Below, one piece after another: positions 8,101 through 16,100 of a DNA stretch of 64,000 nt. Position 1 is the first letter of the stretch; every line of letters starts with the position of its first letter. Under the pieces are notes generated by a model. It saw only the letters and a program-made list of their open reading frames with translations, did not search any database and was not told the DNA's origin. The position numbers and the translations under genes were made by a program. Source of the DNA: an uncultured Eubacteriales bacterium (GTDB lineage Bacteria; Bacillota; Clostridia; Oscillospirales; CAG-272); contig CAKXXW010000002.1 in assembly GCA_934378145.1 (NCBI GenBank), positions 1-64,000 of the forward strand. The letters are read 5' to 3'.

Positions 8101-9606
8101 TTCATCGAAGGTTTCGATTATCTCTCCGCCCTTCACCCTTACAGCGCCGATCTCGATTATCTCGCTGTGCTGTGCCGAAAGTCCGGTCGTCTCAATATCG
8201 AAAACTATCGTCTCATCGTCAAAGCCGCAATTGGTCTCGCCGTAGAGCGCACTCGACATATTGTTAACAAAATACGCCTCAAGCCCGTAGATGACCTTGA
8301 CCTTTCCCTTGCCCTTGGCTTCCGCCTTTTCGACGGCAAGCATGGCTTCGGGAAAGCCCTGCACATTCGCATGGTCGGTTATCGCAATGGTATCCATTCC
8401 CCATTCGAGCGCACGGTCGATGACCTTGTCGGGCGGGATTATCGCGTCCATCGTAGACATATTCGTGTGAAGGTGAAGCTCCACACGCTTCTCTTCGGCG
8501 GTGTCCTTCCGCTTCACGAGCTTCACCGAGGCTATCGCGTCGTAGTGAAGATTCATATCTTCCTCGGTCCTGCCCTTGTAGGAATCATGCTTCACATAGC
8601 CGTGGACCGCGATAACAGAGCCGACCGACACCGCTCCCGCAAGAGCTGTCGCTTCGTCCGGTTCAAGCCTCGACCTTGAGGCAACGGAGGTATTTCCGTC
8701 GTAAAGCTCAAAGGTCACGACGACCTTGTCGCCGTTCCTCGTCGGCTCCGCGGTATATCCGAAGACCTGCCCTATCACGACTATATCCGAATGGCGGTTG
8801 CCATCGTCAAGAAGTGCGATAGGCGTCGGCGTGATCGGGAAGGCGTTACCTATCTTATACTCTGGCGCCGAGATGTCATACACGGCGTGACCTATCCTTA
8901 CATGCCCGTCACCCGCGTTTTCTATTTCGGGAGAGCCGCCGAGAGTCGAGGCACGGGGCAATTTCTGCTGCTGAGGCTCGGCTTCCGAGCCCTTGGCACC
9001 TCCGCTTTCCCCGCGTGCAGCCTCCGCCGCGCGAAGGTCATAGTCCTTCGCCGCCGCGACGAATCCGCGGTCAAGCTCGGCAAGCTCGCGGTAATAATCG
9101 TCGCCGAAGAGCTTTTCCGGGTCGGCATAGTCATCGGCAAGTACCTTTACGGTAAAGCGCTTGCCGAACTCTCCGAAGATTATATCCGAAATTATCGCCG
9201 GCGTGTTGGAGTTTTCGATAAATTCAAGGCTGTTCTGCTGATACCTCACCCGAACGGTAAGGGTATCGCCCGAAAGCTCATAGGTACATCCGTCAAAAAA
9301 GCACCGCACCTCGGCACGCGCCCGTCCGGCTTCGCGGAATATCTGCGGTATGTATCTCTCCGAAAAGAGTTCGCCCGGGTACTTCGGGAATATCCTCACC
9401 GAATTAAGCTCGTACGCACGGCATATGTCGCTCTCGGCGGAGTAAAGCTCGTCCTTTTCTATAACAGACGAAAGGGCGGCAATCACCTCAAGCATCCGCC
9501 GTTCCCTGTCAGCCCTCACGGAAAGGCTCTCCGCTGCGCTCATCCATTCGCGGCGATAGCCCGAGGGCGTGTATCTGCAAAAAAGCTCAGTAAGATTCTT
9601 TGCCAT
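5170..9606 (-). CDS. polC: DNA polymerase III subunit alpha, PolC type
   Basis: The Gram-positive replicase with built-in proofreading; 1478 residues, slightly longer than the usual 1430-1450. In order: an N-terminal domain, a charged linker near residue 200 (GESGGAKGSEAEPQQQ), an OB fold, a PHP domain starting VELHLHTNMS at about 373, the DEDD exonuclease with FDIETTGL at about 467 resuming the split PHP, a zinc module (CPDC..CPVC) just before PDIDLNFSGD (about 1003), and the polymerase core with GSRGSVGSSFVAS. Its start overlaps the end of ispG by 20 bases. It is the last essential gene of the pyrH operon, the usual order in Firmicutes. Confidence 0.97.
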   Translation of the reverse strand: MAKNLTELFCRYTPSGYRREWMSAAESLSVRADRERRMLEVIAALSSVIEKDELYSAESDICRAYELNSVRIFPKYPGELFSERYIPQIFREAGRARAEVRCFFDGCTYELSGDTLTVRVRYQQNSLEFIENSNTPAIISDIIFGEFGKRFTVKVLADDYADPEKLFGDDYYRELAELDRGFVAAAKDYDLRAAEAARGESGGAKGSEAEPQQQKLPRASTLGGSPEIENAGDGHVRIGHAVYDISAPEYKIGNAFPITPTPIALLDDGNRHSDIVVIGQVFGYTAEPTRNGDKVVVTFELYDGNTSVASRSRLEPDEATALAGAVSVGSVIAVHGYVKHDSYKGRTEEDMNLHYDAIASVKLVKRKDTAEEKRVELHLHTNMSTMDAIIPPDKVIDRALEWGMDTIAITDHANVQGFPEAMLAVEKAEAKGKGKVKVIYGLEAYFVNNMSSALYGETNCGFDDETIVFDIETTGLSAQHSEIIEIGAVRVKGGEIIETFDEFINPGFPLSKETTELTSITDEMVKDADGLAPVLRRFLDFAGNKLLIAHNANFDTGFIRVAAARCGYDFTNPYLDTLALSRFINTDMKNHKLDSLQRYYGLEDFHHHRASDDALILAKIFFCMQDKMRKYGIGSYSELNTEMSVNSDPLSLPTYHQIILVKNKTGLKNLYRLISMSYLNYYKRYPRIPKSELIKYREGLIIGSACEAGELYRAILDGLPDSDVENIASFYDYLEIQPLSNNHFLIEDGKVGSKEDLRNINRRIVALGKKYNKPVVATCDAHFLNEDDEIFRKILLAGMKFKDAGKDTKLYLRTTGEMLEEFSYLGEETAYEVVVKNTRMIADMVEEVRPIPKGTFPPHLDGADEELQERCWSCAKKLYGDPLPDLVVKRLDKELTSIIRNGFAVLYMIAQKLVHFSEEQGYLVGSRGSVGSSFVASMAGISEVNPLVPHYHCPDCHYSEFITDGSVGSGFDLEDKTCPVCGRLLEADGHDIPFETFLGFYGDKSPDIDLNFSGDVQGRVHKYTEELFGAQNVFRAGTLGTLADKTAYGFVMKYLEDRGISLSRAEADRLVAGCVGVKRTTGQHPGGIIVVPQEYDVYDFTPVQHPADDPKSNIVTTHFAFSYLHDTILKLDELGHDIPTKYKYLEKYSNTSVMDVKMNDKAIYELFHSTKPLGIAPGEIDCNIGTFGIPEFGTRFAMRMLEEAQPRTFADLLQISGLSHGTDVWTNNAQDLIKNGICDISHVIGCRDNIMNDLIAWGVENAHAFKIMESVRKGRGLTPEWEAEMREHGVPDWYIGSCKKIKYMFPKAHAAAYVMSAIRLGWYKVHIPVAFYCTMFTVAPNGFDAGIVMKGRQGVNGELKRIADLGNDASQKDKASVATLELVSECFARNIKFLPVSITESDAHEFLPENGAIRMPFSALGGLGENAALQIIKARNEEPFFSIEDLQIRAGLNKSVIETLRKNRVLEGLSETNQLSMF

Positions 9607-10687
9607 CTGTAAATCTTTCTTTTATCCTGTCGATAAGACAGTTCACTATGTCTTCTTCTCTGATCTTCATAACAGTTTCGCCTTTCTCAAAGAGAAGCGC
9701 CTCTCCGACGCCTCCGGCGATACCGATGTCGGCTTCCCTTGCCTCACCGGGACCGTTGACCACGCATCCCATAAGCGCAACGCTTATCGGGAGACGGTCG
9801 AGTCCTTCCCTTTTTGCCGCTTCCGTGAAGCTGCGGGCAAGCGACGGAAGGTCTATCTTCGTCCTCCCGCAGGTGGGACAGCTTATTATGTTCATTCCCG
9901 ACTGACCTTTGATCCCGAGCGCCGAGATTATCTGCCTTGCCGCCGCGACCTCCGGCACGGGATCGCCCGTCAGCGACACGCGGAGAGTATCACCGATGCC
10001 GTCGCAAAGGAGCGAGCCGATACCTATCGCGCTCTTGACTATCCCCGTCTCGGGAAGTCCCGCCTCGGTGACTCCGAGGTGAAGCGGATAGTCGGTCGCC
10101 TTCGCAAGGATACGGTTGGCTTCTATCATAGCCGGAACGCCGGTAGACTTTATCGAAATGACTATATCCGAAAATCCGAATTTTTCAAGCAGTCCCGCGT
10201 GATAAAGCGCACTCTCGGCAAGCGCTTCGGGTGTCGGGGTGCCGTATTTTTTCAGGATGTTCTTTTCGAGCGAGCCGCTGTTCACTCCGATCCTTATCGG
10301 GATCCCGCGCTCCGAGCATGCCGCGCACACCTCGCGCACCTTGTCGTCCGAGCCTATATTTCCGGGGTTTATCCTTATCTTGTCGACTCCGCAGGCAGCC
10401 GAGGCTATCGCCGCCTTCCAATCAAAATGGATATCGGCAACGATCGGAGTCTTTATTCCGGCAGCTTTTATCGCCTTTATCGTCTGCGCCGCTTCCTCAT
10501 CCGGAACGGTTATCCTTACTATGTCACAGCCGGCGTCGGCGAGTGCCTTTACCTGTCCGACGGTCGCGGGGATATCCCGCGTATCGGTATTTGTCATCGA
10601 CTGGACCGTCAGGCGCGAGTCGCCCCCGACATAAAGGTCTCCGACCCTGACCCTGCGGCTTTTCCTTCTTATCTCATTATAGTTCAT
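9587..10687 (-). CDS. ispG: 4-hydroxy-3-methylbut-2-enyl diphosphate synthase
   Basis: Iron-sulfur enzyme of the MEP isoprenoid pathway, converting methylerythritol cyclodiphosphate to HMBPP; 366 residues, the normal bacterial length without the plant insertion. The N-terminal barrel has VQSMTNTDTRDI; the Fe-S ligands are in SCPTCGRTKIDL and the C-terminal MGCVVNGPGEA, followed by IGIAGG. It overlaps rseP by four bases (ATGA) and polC by 20, so translation is coupled in this operon. dxr is two genes upstream. Confidence 0.97.
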   Translation of the reverse strand: MNYNEIRRKSRRVRVGDLYVGGDSRLTVQSMTNTDTRDIPATVGQVKALADAGCDIVRITVPDEEAAQTIKAIKAAGIKTPIVADIHFDWKAAIASAACGVDKIRINPGNIGSDDKVREVCAACSERGIPIRIGVNSGSLEKNILKKYGTPTPEALAESALYHAGLLEKFGFSDIVISIKSTGVPAMIEANRILAKATDYPLHLGVTEAGLPETGIVKSAIGIGSLLCDGIGDTLRVSLTGDPVPEVAAARQIISALGIKGQSGMNIISCPTCGRTKIDLPSLARSFTEAAKREGLDRLPISVALMGCVVNGPGEAREADIGIAGGVGEALLFEKGETVMKIREEDIVNCLIDRIKERFTDGKESY

Positions 10688-11937
10688 TTTACAAACAGCT
10701 TTACAATATCCTTAAGTGTCACGGCGATCATCAGAGCGAACATAAACATCACTCCGACGGTCTGACATACCTGCTCGACCTTTTTCGGTACCGGCTTTCT
10801 GAAGATCAGCTCAAAAAGTGCGAATGCCACATGACCTCCGTCAAGAGGCAGGAACGGGAAAAGGTTGAACACTCCGAGGTTCATCGCAATAAGCGCAAAG
10901 ATATAAAGCAGGCTGTATATACCCGACTTTGCCGCGGTCGTTATGACCTCGGTCGTGCCTACGGGTCCCGAGACCGACGAGATGCTGAATCTTCCGGTGA
11001 TCATACCGATGACCGAATCCCATACGGTCTTTATGCTCGACCACGAGCGGTACCATGAATGCTTTATGACATTCATGACCCCGGGTCTGTCGCCGTAAAC
11101 ATTGAAATCCACATTACCGAAGACCGTGTTCTCTTCGCTGGCAGCCGGAAATTTTACTCCGGTAAGCCTTATCGTCTCGCCGTCTCTTACGACGGTAAGA
11201 TCAAGAGTCACGGCTCCGCGCCTGACGGTCTCGCCGGTCTCTTTATCGGTCTGATCGTAAGGCTCACTTGCCTTACCCTGTATCATTATTTCGTAGACAA
11301 GCTCCTGACCCGTGTGTACCGGAACATTTCCTACTTTGACGACCGTATCGCCTTCTTTAAGACCGGTCTCGGAGCTTATCGCGGCATCGTTGAAGCCATA
11401 GACAGTGTTTGACGCCAACCAGAGCCGACCGTCCGATGTTCTCACCGAAAGCACCATCACAAAGGTCAGGACAAATCCGAGCAGGATGTTCATAAAAGGT
11501 CCCGCAAAAAGGATTATCATCCGCATCCACGCGGGTTTGTTTGCAAATGACCTCGGATCCTTCTCTTTTTCTTCTTTTTCTTCCTTTTTTACCTCAGCCC
11601 TGTCGTCGTCGGACTTCTCGGGCATTATGACCGTTATACCGGATTCGAGAGCCTCCTCGGGGTCGGGTTCGTAATTTTCCTTTTCGGGTTCCTCATCGGT
11701 ACCCTCACCGACCATATTGACAAATCCGCCGAAAGGCAGAAGCCTTACCGAATAGCGTATGCCGGTCTTTTTTGAGACGCGCGTGAAGATCTTCGGCCCC
11801 ATTCCGACGGCGAACTCGATTATGCCGACGCCGCAGATACGGGCGGCGACATAATGTCCCAGCTCGTGGATGAATATGAGGAAACCGAACATCAGCACGG
11901 CAAGCAGAATATACAGTACGTTAAGAATCAGACTCAC
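10684..11937 (-). CDS. rseP: RIP zinc metalloprotease RseP/RasP (site-2 protease)
   Basis: Membrane protease that cleaves transmembrane substrates such as anti-sigma factors and signal peptide remnants. The zinc motif HELGH is at residues 24-28 in the first helix; a PDZ domain lies in the middle (GLKEGDTVVKVGNVPV); the third motif NLFPFLPLDGGHVAF is near the C-terminus. It starts with GTG overlapping the dxr stop. Odd point: an acidic, Lys/Glu-rich insertion of about 55 residues (roughly 75-130, with EEPEKENYEPDPEEA and KKEEKEEKEKD) separates the first helix pair from the usual FANKPAWMR, so the 417 residues are longer than the typical 340-430. Confidence 0.93.
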   Translation of the reverse strand: MSLILNVLYILLAVLMFGFLIFIHELGHYVAARICGVGIIEFAVGMGPKIFTRVSKKTGIRYSVRLLPFGGFVNMVGEGTDEEPEKENYEPDPEEALESGITVIMPEKSDDDRAEVKKEEKEEKEKDPRSFANKPAWMRMIILFAGPFMNILLGFVLTFVMVLSVRTSDGRLWLASNTVYGFNDAAISSETGLKEGDTVVKVGNVPVHTGQELVYEIMIQGKASEPYDQTDKETGETVRRGAVTLDLTVVRDGETIRLTGVKFPAASEENTVFGNVDFNVYGDRPGVMNVIKHSWYRSWSSIKTVWDSVIGMITGRFSISSVSGPVGTTEVITTAAKSGIYSLLYIFALIAMNLGVFNLFPFLPLDGGHVAFALFELIFRKPVPKKVEQVCQTVGVMFMFALMIAVTLKDIVKLFVK

Positions 11938-13097
11938 CCCTTATTTATAAGCTCGGAAACGCGGTGCCTCGCCTCCGCATCCGCGGCAAAAACGGCGTCA
12001 AGCCCCTGTTCCTCCGAAAAATACGACAGGTCTTCCGTGACCCGTATCACGGTCTCCTGAATGTCGGTAAAACGGATAATAACTCCGTCAAGGAAGGCGT
12101 TCACCGTTGCCTCGTTTGCCGCGTGGAGCGCGGCGGGCAACGCTCCGCCCTTCGCCAGTGCGTCAAACGCGAGAGGCAGGAGCGGAAATACCTCGCAGTC
12201 CGGTTTATAAAAGGTCAGTTTACCGATCTCTGTCAGATCGAGCTGCGGTGTGACTCCCTTCTTTCTCGCCGGGCAGGTCAGAGCGTGAGCTATGCAGAGC
12301 CTCATATCGGGTACCGAAAGCTGTGCTATGACGCTGTTATCAATATATTCCGTCATCGAATGTATTATACTTTCACGGTGAACTACGACCGATATCTTCT
12401 CTCCCGGGATGCCGAAAAGGTGCGACGCCTCAATGACCTCAAAGCCCTTGTTCATAAGTGTCGCACTGTCAACGGTTATTCCCTTTCCCATGCTCCATGT
12501 CGGGTGAGCGAGGGCATCGCATAGCCGCTTTTCGCTTATCTGCTCCTTCGTCATTCCGAAGAAGGGGCCGCCCGACGCGGTAAGGATCAGTCTCTTTATC
12601 TCGCTCTTTTTACCGGCACGAAGCGTCTGCATTATCGCCGAATGTTCGCTGTCGACGGGAGATATACGCACGCCCTTTTCCTTGGCGCGCCGCATAACTA
12701 TCCCGCCCGCCATCACGAGCGATTCCTTGTTTGCAAGGGCGAGAGGCTTGCCCGCATCTATCGCCGCGAGCGTTGGGGCAAGTCCCGCACTTCCCGACAC
12801 GGCATTGAGTACCGTGTCACCCTCAAGGTATGCGAGAGCCGAAATGCTTTCTGCTCCCGACAGCACCTTTATATCGGTGTCGGCAAGCCTTACTTTAAGC
12901 TCCGCCGCGGCATTTTCATCCGCCATGGCGCATACTGCGGGGCGAAAACGCCTCGCCTGCTCTTCGGCAAGGCGGGAATTACTCCCCGCGCCGAGAGCCG
13001 TTATCTTTATACCGGTCGCCTCCGCAAGCTCAAGCGTCTGCCTTCCTATCGAGCCGGTCGAGCCGAGAAGTATGACCGAAGGATATTCTTTTTTCAT
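11934..13097 (-). CDS. dxr: 1-deoxy-D-xylulose 5-phosphate reductoisomerase
   Basis: First committed step of the MEP pathway, DXP to methylerythritol phosphate with NADPH. The 387 residues show GSTGSIGRQTLE (NADPH site), VDSEHSAI, SGGPFFG, NKGFEVIEA and VVHRESIIHSMTE, the metal and substrate motifs in the expected order. It overlaps cdsA by ATGA upstream and rseP by GTGA downstream. No dxs is present in this window. Confidence 0.97.
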   Translation of the reverse strand: MKKEYPSVILLGSTGSIGRQTLELAEATGIKITALGAGSNSRLAEEQARRFRPAVCAMADENAAAELKVRLADTDIKVLSGAESISALAYLEGDTVLNAVSGSAGLAPTLAAIDAGKPLALANKESLVMAGGIVMRRAKEKGVRISPVDSEHSAIMQTLRAGKKSEIKRLILTASGGPFFGMTKEQISEKRLCDALAHPTWSMGKGITVDSATLMNKGFEVIEASHLFGIPGEKISVVVHRESIIHSMTEYIDNSVIAQLSVPDMRLCIAHALTCPARKKGVTPQLDLTEIGKLTFYKPDCEVFPLLPLAFDALAKGGALPAALHAANEATVNAFLDGVIIRFTDIQETVIRVTEDLSYFSEEQGLDAVFAADAEARHRVSELINKG

Positions 13098-13975
13098 AAT
13101 ATTTTGGAAACGATATTTATTCCGAGCGCCTCGAAAAGCTCGCAGAATATCGCAAGTACGGTAGCCACGGGAATAACGGAATCAAACCTGTCAAGGAATC
13201 CTCCGTGCCCCGGCATGATTCTTCCGAAGTCCTTGATTCCGTATCTTCTTTTGATCATGGAAAGCGCAAGGTCGCCTATCTGCGACACGACAGAGGCTAC
13301 GACCGCAAGTGCCGCAAGCGCGAAATAGTTGACCTGCTGCGAAAAGCCCTTGTCGAGTATAAGTCCGTATATCAGGAAACTGATAACGCAGAAAATGATG
13401 CCGCTGATACTGCCCTCAATCGTTTTTTTCGGGCTTATATCGGGGCAGAGCTTGTGCTTGCCGAGAAGCCTTCCGCCGAAATATGCGAAGGTATCGGTCA
13501 CCCACGCGCCGATGAAGGCAAGCAGGAATATGTACTTACCGATATTGTCGGCACTTTCACCGACAACGACAGTCGCGTCGCGCACGAATATGACCGAGCA
13601 GTAGCCCGCGGTGATGTAGACCGTGGTCATAAATGTCGTGGCAACATTATCGACCGTGAATCTTCCGTTTGAAAGCACCGCGACGCCGAAGAGATAGAGG
13701 AGCAGAAGCAGCGTCGTTCCGAATGCCACGGGGATAAGGTAAAGCCCTTCGACCGTGACCGAAAGCCTTGTCACTATCGGCATCGCCGCCGAAATTATCA
13801 GGACGGGGATCGACACGGCGAACTTTTTAAGCACTCCGATGCACCGGAGCATCTCAAATACCGAGACGGCGACGATTATTGCCATTTCTATCGGCAAAAG
13901 CCAAGTGTCTGAAAAGATGAGCGCGGGAACGAACACACAAAGGTATGCCGCCGCCGAAATTATCCTTTTCAGCAT
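13094..13975 (-). CDS. cdsA: phosphatidate cytidylyltransferase
   Basis: Makes CDP-diacylglycerol for phospholipid synthesis; polytopic membrane enzyme of 293 residues with about eight hydrophobic segments. The C-terminal CDP-transferase signature is present: SMIKRRYGIKDFGRIMPG followed by HGGFLDRFDS. The start was moved to MLKRIISAAAYL because GGAGGTG sits eight bases before it, inside the uppS stop region; the longer frame would run into uppS. Confidence 0.95.
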   Translation of the reverse strand: MLKRIISAAAYLCVFVPALIFSDTWLLPIEMAIIVAVSVFEMLRCIGVLKKFAVSIPVLIISAAMPIVTRLSVTVEGLYLIPVAFGTTLLLLLYLFGVAVLSNGRFTVDNVATTFMTTVYITAGYCSVIFVRDATVVVGESADNIGKYIFLLAFIGAWVTDTFAYFGGRLLGKHKLCPDISPKKTIEGSISGIIFCVISFLIYGLILDKGFSQQVNYFALAALAVVASVVSQIGDLALSMIKRRYGIKDFGRIMPGHGGFLDRFDSVIPVATVLAIFCELFEALGINIVSKIL

Positions 13976-13976
13976 A

Positions 13977-14675
13977 TCAAACACCTCCGAAGCGCCTTTT
14001 GCGCTTTGCATAAGCCTCTATCGCCGCGTCCACATCCTTTGCGGTCATATCCGGCCAGAGCGTATCGGTGAAATAAAGCTCCGAATACGCCGTCTGCCAT
14101 ATAAGAAAGTTTGAGAGCCTCAGCTCCCCCGATGTCCTCACGACAAGGTCGGGATCGGGACAGCCGGCGGTGTAGATCGCCGAACTTATGTCATCCTTCG
14201 TGATCTCTGTCTTCCCCTCCGAAATAAGGCGGTTGACTGCGGTCACTATTTCATCCCTGCCACCGTAGTTCAGGGCAAAGTTCAGAAGATTCGGATTCTT
14301 GGCGGTATATTCCTCGACCTCCGCGATCTTCTTTTTGAGCCGTGCCGAAAGGGGCGTGCGGTCGCCTATCACGCGAAATCGCACTCTGTTCTGCATCAGC
14401 TCTTCCCTTTCACGGTCAAGGTAATCGTAAAGTAAGCGCATAAGCGCCATGACTTCATGGCGCGGTCTTTTCCAGTTTTCGGTTGAAAATGCGTAGATGG
14501 TAATGATCCCGACGCCGCGGTCGACCGTCCTGCGAAGCACCCTTCTGAATGCCTCGACGCCCGCGCGGTGTCCCTCTTCCCTCGGAAGTCCTCTGGAAGT
14601 CGCCCAACGGCCGTTGCCGTCCATAATATAAGCTATATGCGACGGCAACGGCTGTTGATTTATATTCTCGGACAT
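13977..14675 (-). CDS. uppS: undecaprenyl diphosphate synthase (cis-prenyltransferase)
   Basis: Builds the C55 lipid carrier for wall polymers from FPP and IPP. The 232 residues contain MDGNGRWATSRGLPREEGH (diphosphate-binding P-loop), YAFSTENWKRP, FALNYGGRDEI and VVRTSGELRLSNFLIWQ, all family motifs. Starts nine bases after frr ends; its product feeds the same envelope pathway as cdsA next door. The Shine-Dalgarno sequence is weak, suggesting coupled translation. Confidence 0.97.
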   Translation of the reverse strand: MSENINQQPLPSHIAYIMDGNGRWATSRGLPREEGHRAGVEAFRRVLRRTVDRGVGIITIYAFSTENWKRPRHEVMALMRLLYDYLDREREELMQNRVRFRVIGDRTPLSARLKKKIAEVEEYTAKNPNLLNFALNYGGRDEIVTAVNRLISEGKTEITKDDISSAIYTAGCPDPDLVVRTSGELRLSNFLIWQTAYSELYFTDTLWPDMTAKDVDAAIEAYAKRKRRFGGV

Positions 14676-14683
14676 TTCTTCGG

Positions 14684-15238
14684 TCAGATCTTCATGATCT
14701 CCGCGGACTTCTTCGCGGCGATCTCATCTATCTTCTTGATGTACTTGTCGGTAAGGTCCTGAACCGTCTTGTCGGACTGCTTTACCTCGTCCTCGGTCAT
14801 GGTCCCGTCCTTCTTCTGTTTCTTCGTCTCGTCATTTGCCTCGCGTCTTATATTGCGGATGGCGATCTTCGAGTCCTCGGCGTCCTTCTGTACCTTCTTT
14901 GTCAGCTCGCGACGGCGTTCCTCGGTGAGCTGCGGGAAGACAAGGCGGAGAAGAGTTCCGTCGTTTGTCGGTGTGATCCCCACATCCGATGCGAGAATAG
15001 CCTTCTCTATTGCCTTGAGGGTCGATCTGTCGTAAGGTGTGACCGTGACCGTCTTGCTGTCGGCGACCTTTATGTCAGCCATGGTATTGAGAGGTGTCGG
15101 CGCTCCGTAGTACTCGAATGTTACCTTGGCAAGCACTGCGGGATTTGCCTGACCGGCGCGGATGGTGGCAAGGTTTTCCTCAAACGCCGCAATGGTCTTC
15201 TGCATTTTGCCTTCGTAAAGCTTTGTGTCAAGTTTCAT
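14684..15238 (-). CDS. frr: ribosome recycling factor
   Basis: Splits post-termination ribosomes together with EF-G; cytoplasmic. The 184 residues have the standard length and motifs: an N-terminal helix with LATIRAGQANPAVL, then FEYYGAPTPLNTMADI, and RREANDETKKQKKDG in the long helical bundle. GGAGGTTATT precedes the ATG. Downstream of pyrH in the usual order. Confidence 0.97.
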   Translation of the reverse strand: MKLDTKLYEGKMQKTIAAFEENLATIRAGQANPAVLAKVTFEYYGAPTPLNTMADIKVADSKTVTVTPYDRSTLKAIEKAILASDVGITPTNDGTLLRLVFPQLTEERRRELTKKVQKDAEDSKIAIRNIRREANDETKKQKKDGTMTEDEVKQSDKTVQDLTDKYIKKIDEIAAKKSAEIMKI

Positions 15239-15298
15239 AATAACCTCCGTGCCGCCGTGGCGGCTGATTTTATATTTTAATAATTGAATAAACCTGTT

Positions 15299-16000
15299 TT
15301 ATCTGTGTATCTCGGTCCCGACCTTCTCGCCCGAAACGGCACGGAAGATGTTCTCGGGATCCTTCAACTCGAAGAGATACGATGTTATGTTGTTGTCCAT
15401 ACAGAAGGAAGCCGCGGTAAGGTCTATCGCGTGAAGCTCCCTGTCTATCATCTCGCGGTAGGTAAGCTCGTCATAGCGCACCGCCGTCGGATCCTTCTTC
15501 GGGTCGGCATTATAGACTCCGTCGATGTTCTTCGCAAGGAAGGCAGCATCGGCTCCGACCTCAGCCGCACGGAGGACCGCCGCCGTGTCGGTCGTGAAGT
15601 AAGGATCGCCCGTACCTCCGCCGATGATAACTACCTTGCCTTCGTCAAGGTATTTCTTTGCACGCTTCGGGCTGTAAAGCTCAAGGAACTCGTTTATCTC
15701 TATCGCCGACATGGCGACGGCGTCAAGCCCGCGGCGGCAGAATTCGTCCTCAAGTCCGAGAGCGTTGATTATCGTTGCAAGCATTCCCATACTGTCGGCG
15801 CGTGAGCGGTCCATACCCACTCCTTTAGCGCCGCGCCAGATATTTCCGGCACCGACTATCACGGCGACCTGCACTCCCGCATCGGTGCATCTCTTGAGAG
15901 TATCCGCGATGCGGTCGATAAAGCCGAAATCAAGGATCCCGTCTTTCCCTCCGGAGATCGCCTCACCGGACAGTTTCAGAAGTATTCGTTTGTATCTCAT
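15299..16000 (-). CDS. pyrH: uridylate kinase
   Basis: Phosphorylates UMP to UDP; amino acid kinase fold, hexameric in characterised members. The 233 residues begin MRYKRILLKLSGEAISG, with VIVGAGNIWRG and IIGGGTGDPYFTTD binding nucleotide. First gene of the operon; rpsB and tsf, which usually precede it, are not here. The gap of 60 bases to frr contains a short GCCGCC/GGCGGC hairpin. Confidence 0.96.
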   Translation of the reverse strand: MRYKRILLKLSGEAISGGKDGILDFGFIDRIADTLKRCTDAGVQVAVIVGAGNIWRGAKGVGMDRSRADSMGMLATIINALGLEDEFCRRGLDAVAMSAIEINEFLELYSPKRAKKYLDEGKVVIIGGGTGDPYFTTDTAAVLRAAEVGADAAFLAKNIDGVYNADPKKDPTAVRYDELTYREMIDRELHAIDLTAASFCMDNNITSYLFELKDPENIFRAVSGEKVGTEIHR

Positions 16001-16037
16001 CAGTCAAAATTTCCCTTCTAACATCACTTCAGAGTAT

Positions 16038-16066
16038 ATTTTACTCTATCGTGCGCGATTTGTAAA
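16038..16066 (-). promoter_or_regulatory. promoter of the pyrH-polC operon
   Basis: On the minus strand TTTACA (16066-16061) and TAAAAT (16043-16038) are 17 bases apart, 38 bases upstream of pyrH. All genes down to polC are tightly spaced after it, so this probably drives the whole unit. Confidence 0.65.
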
Positions 16067-16100
16067 CAGGAAGACGGAAATTACTTTGTAAAATAATATA

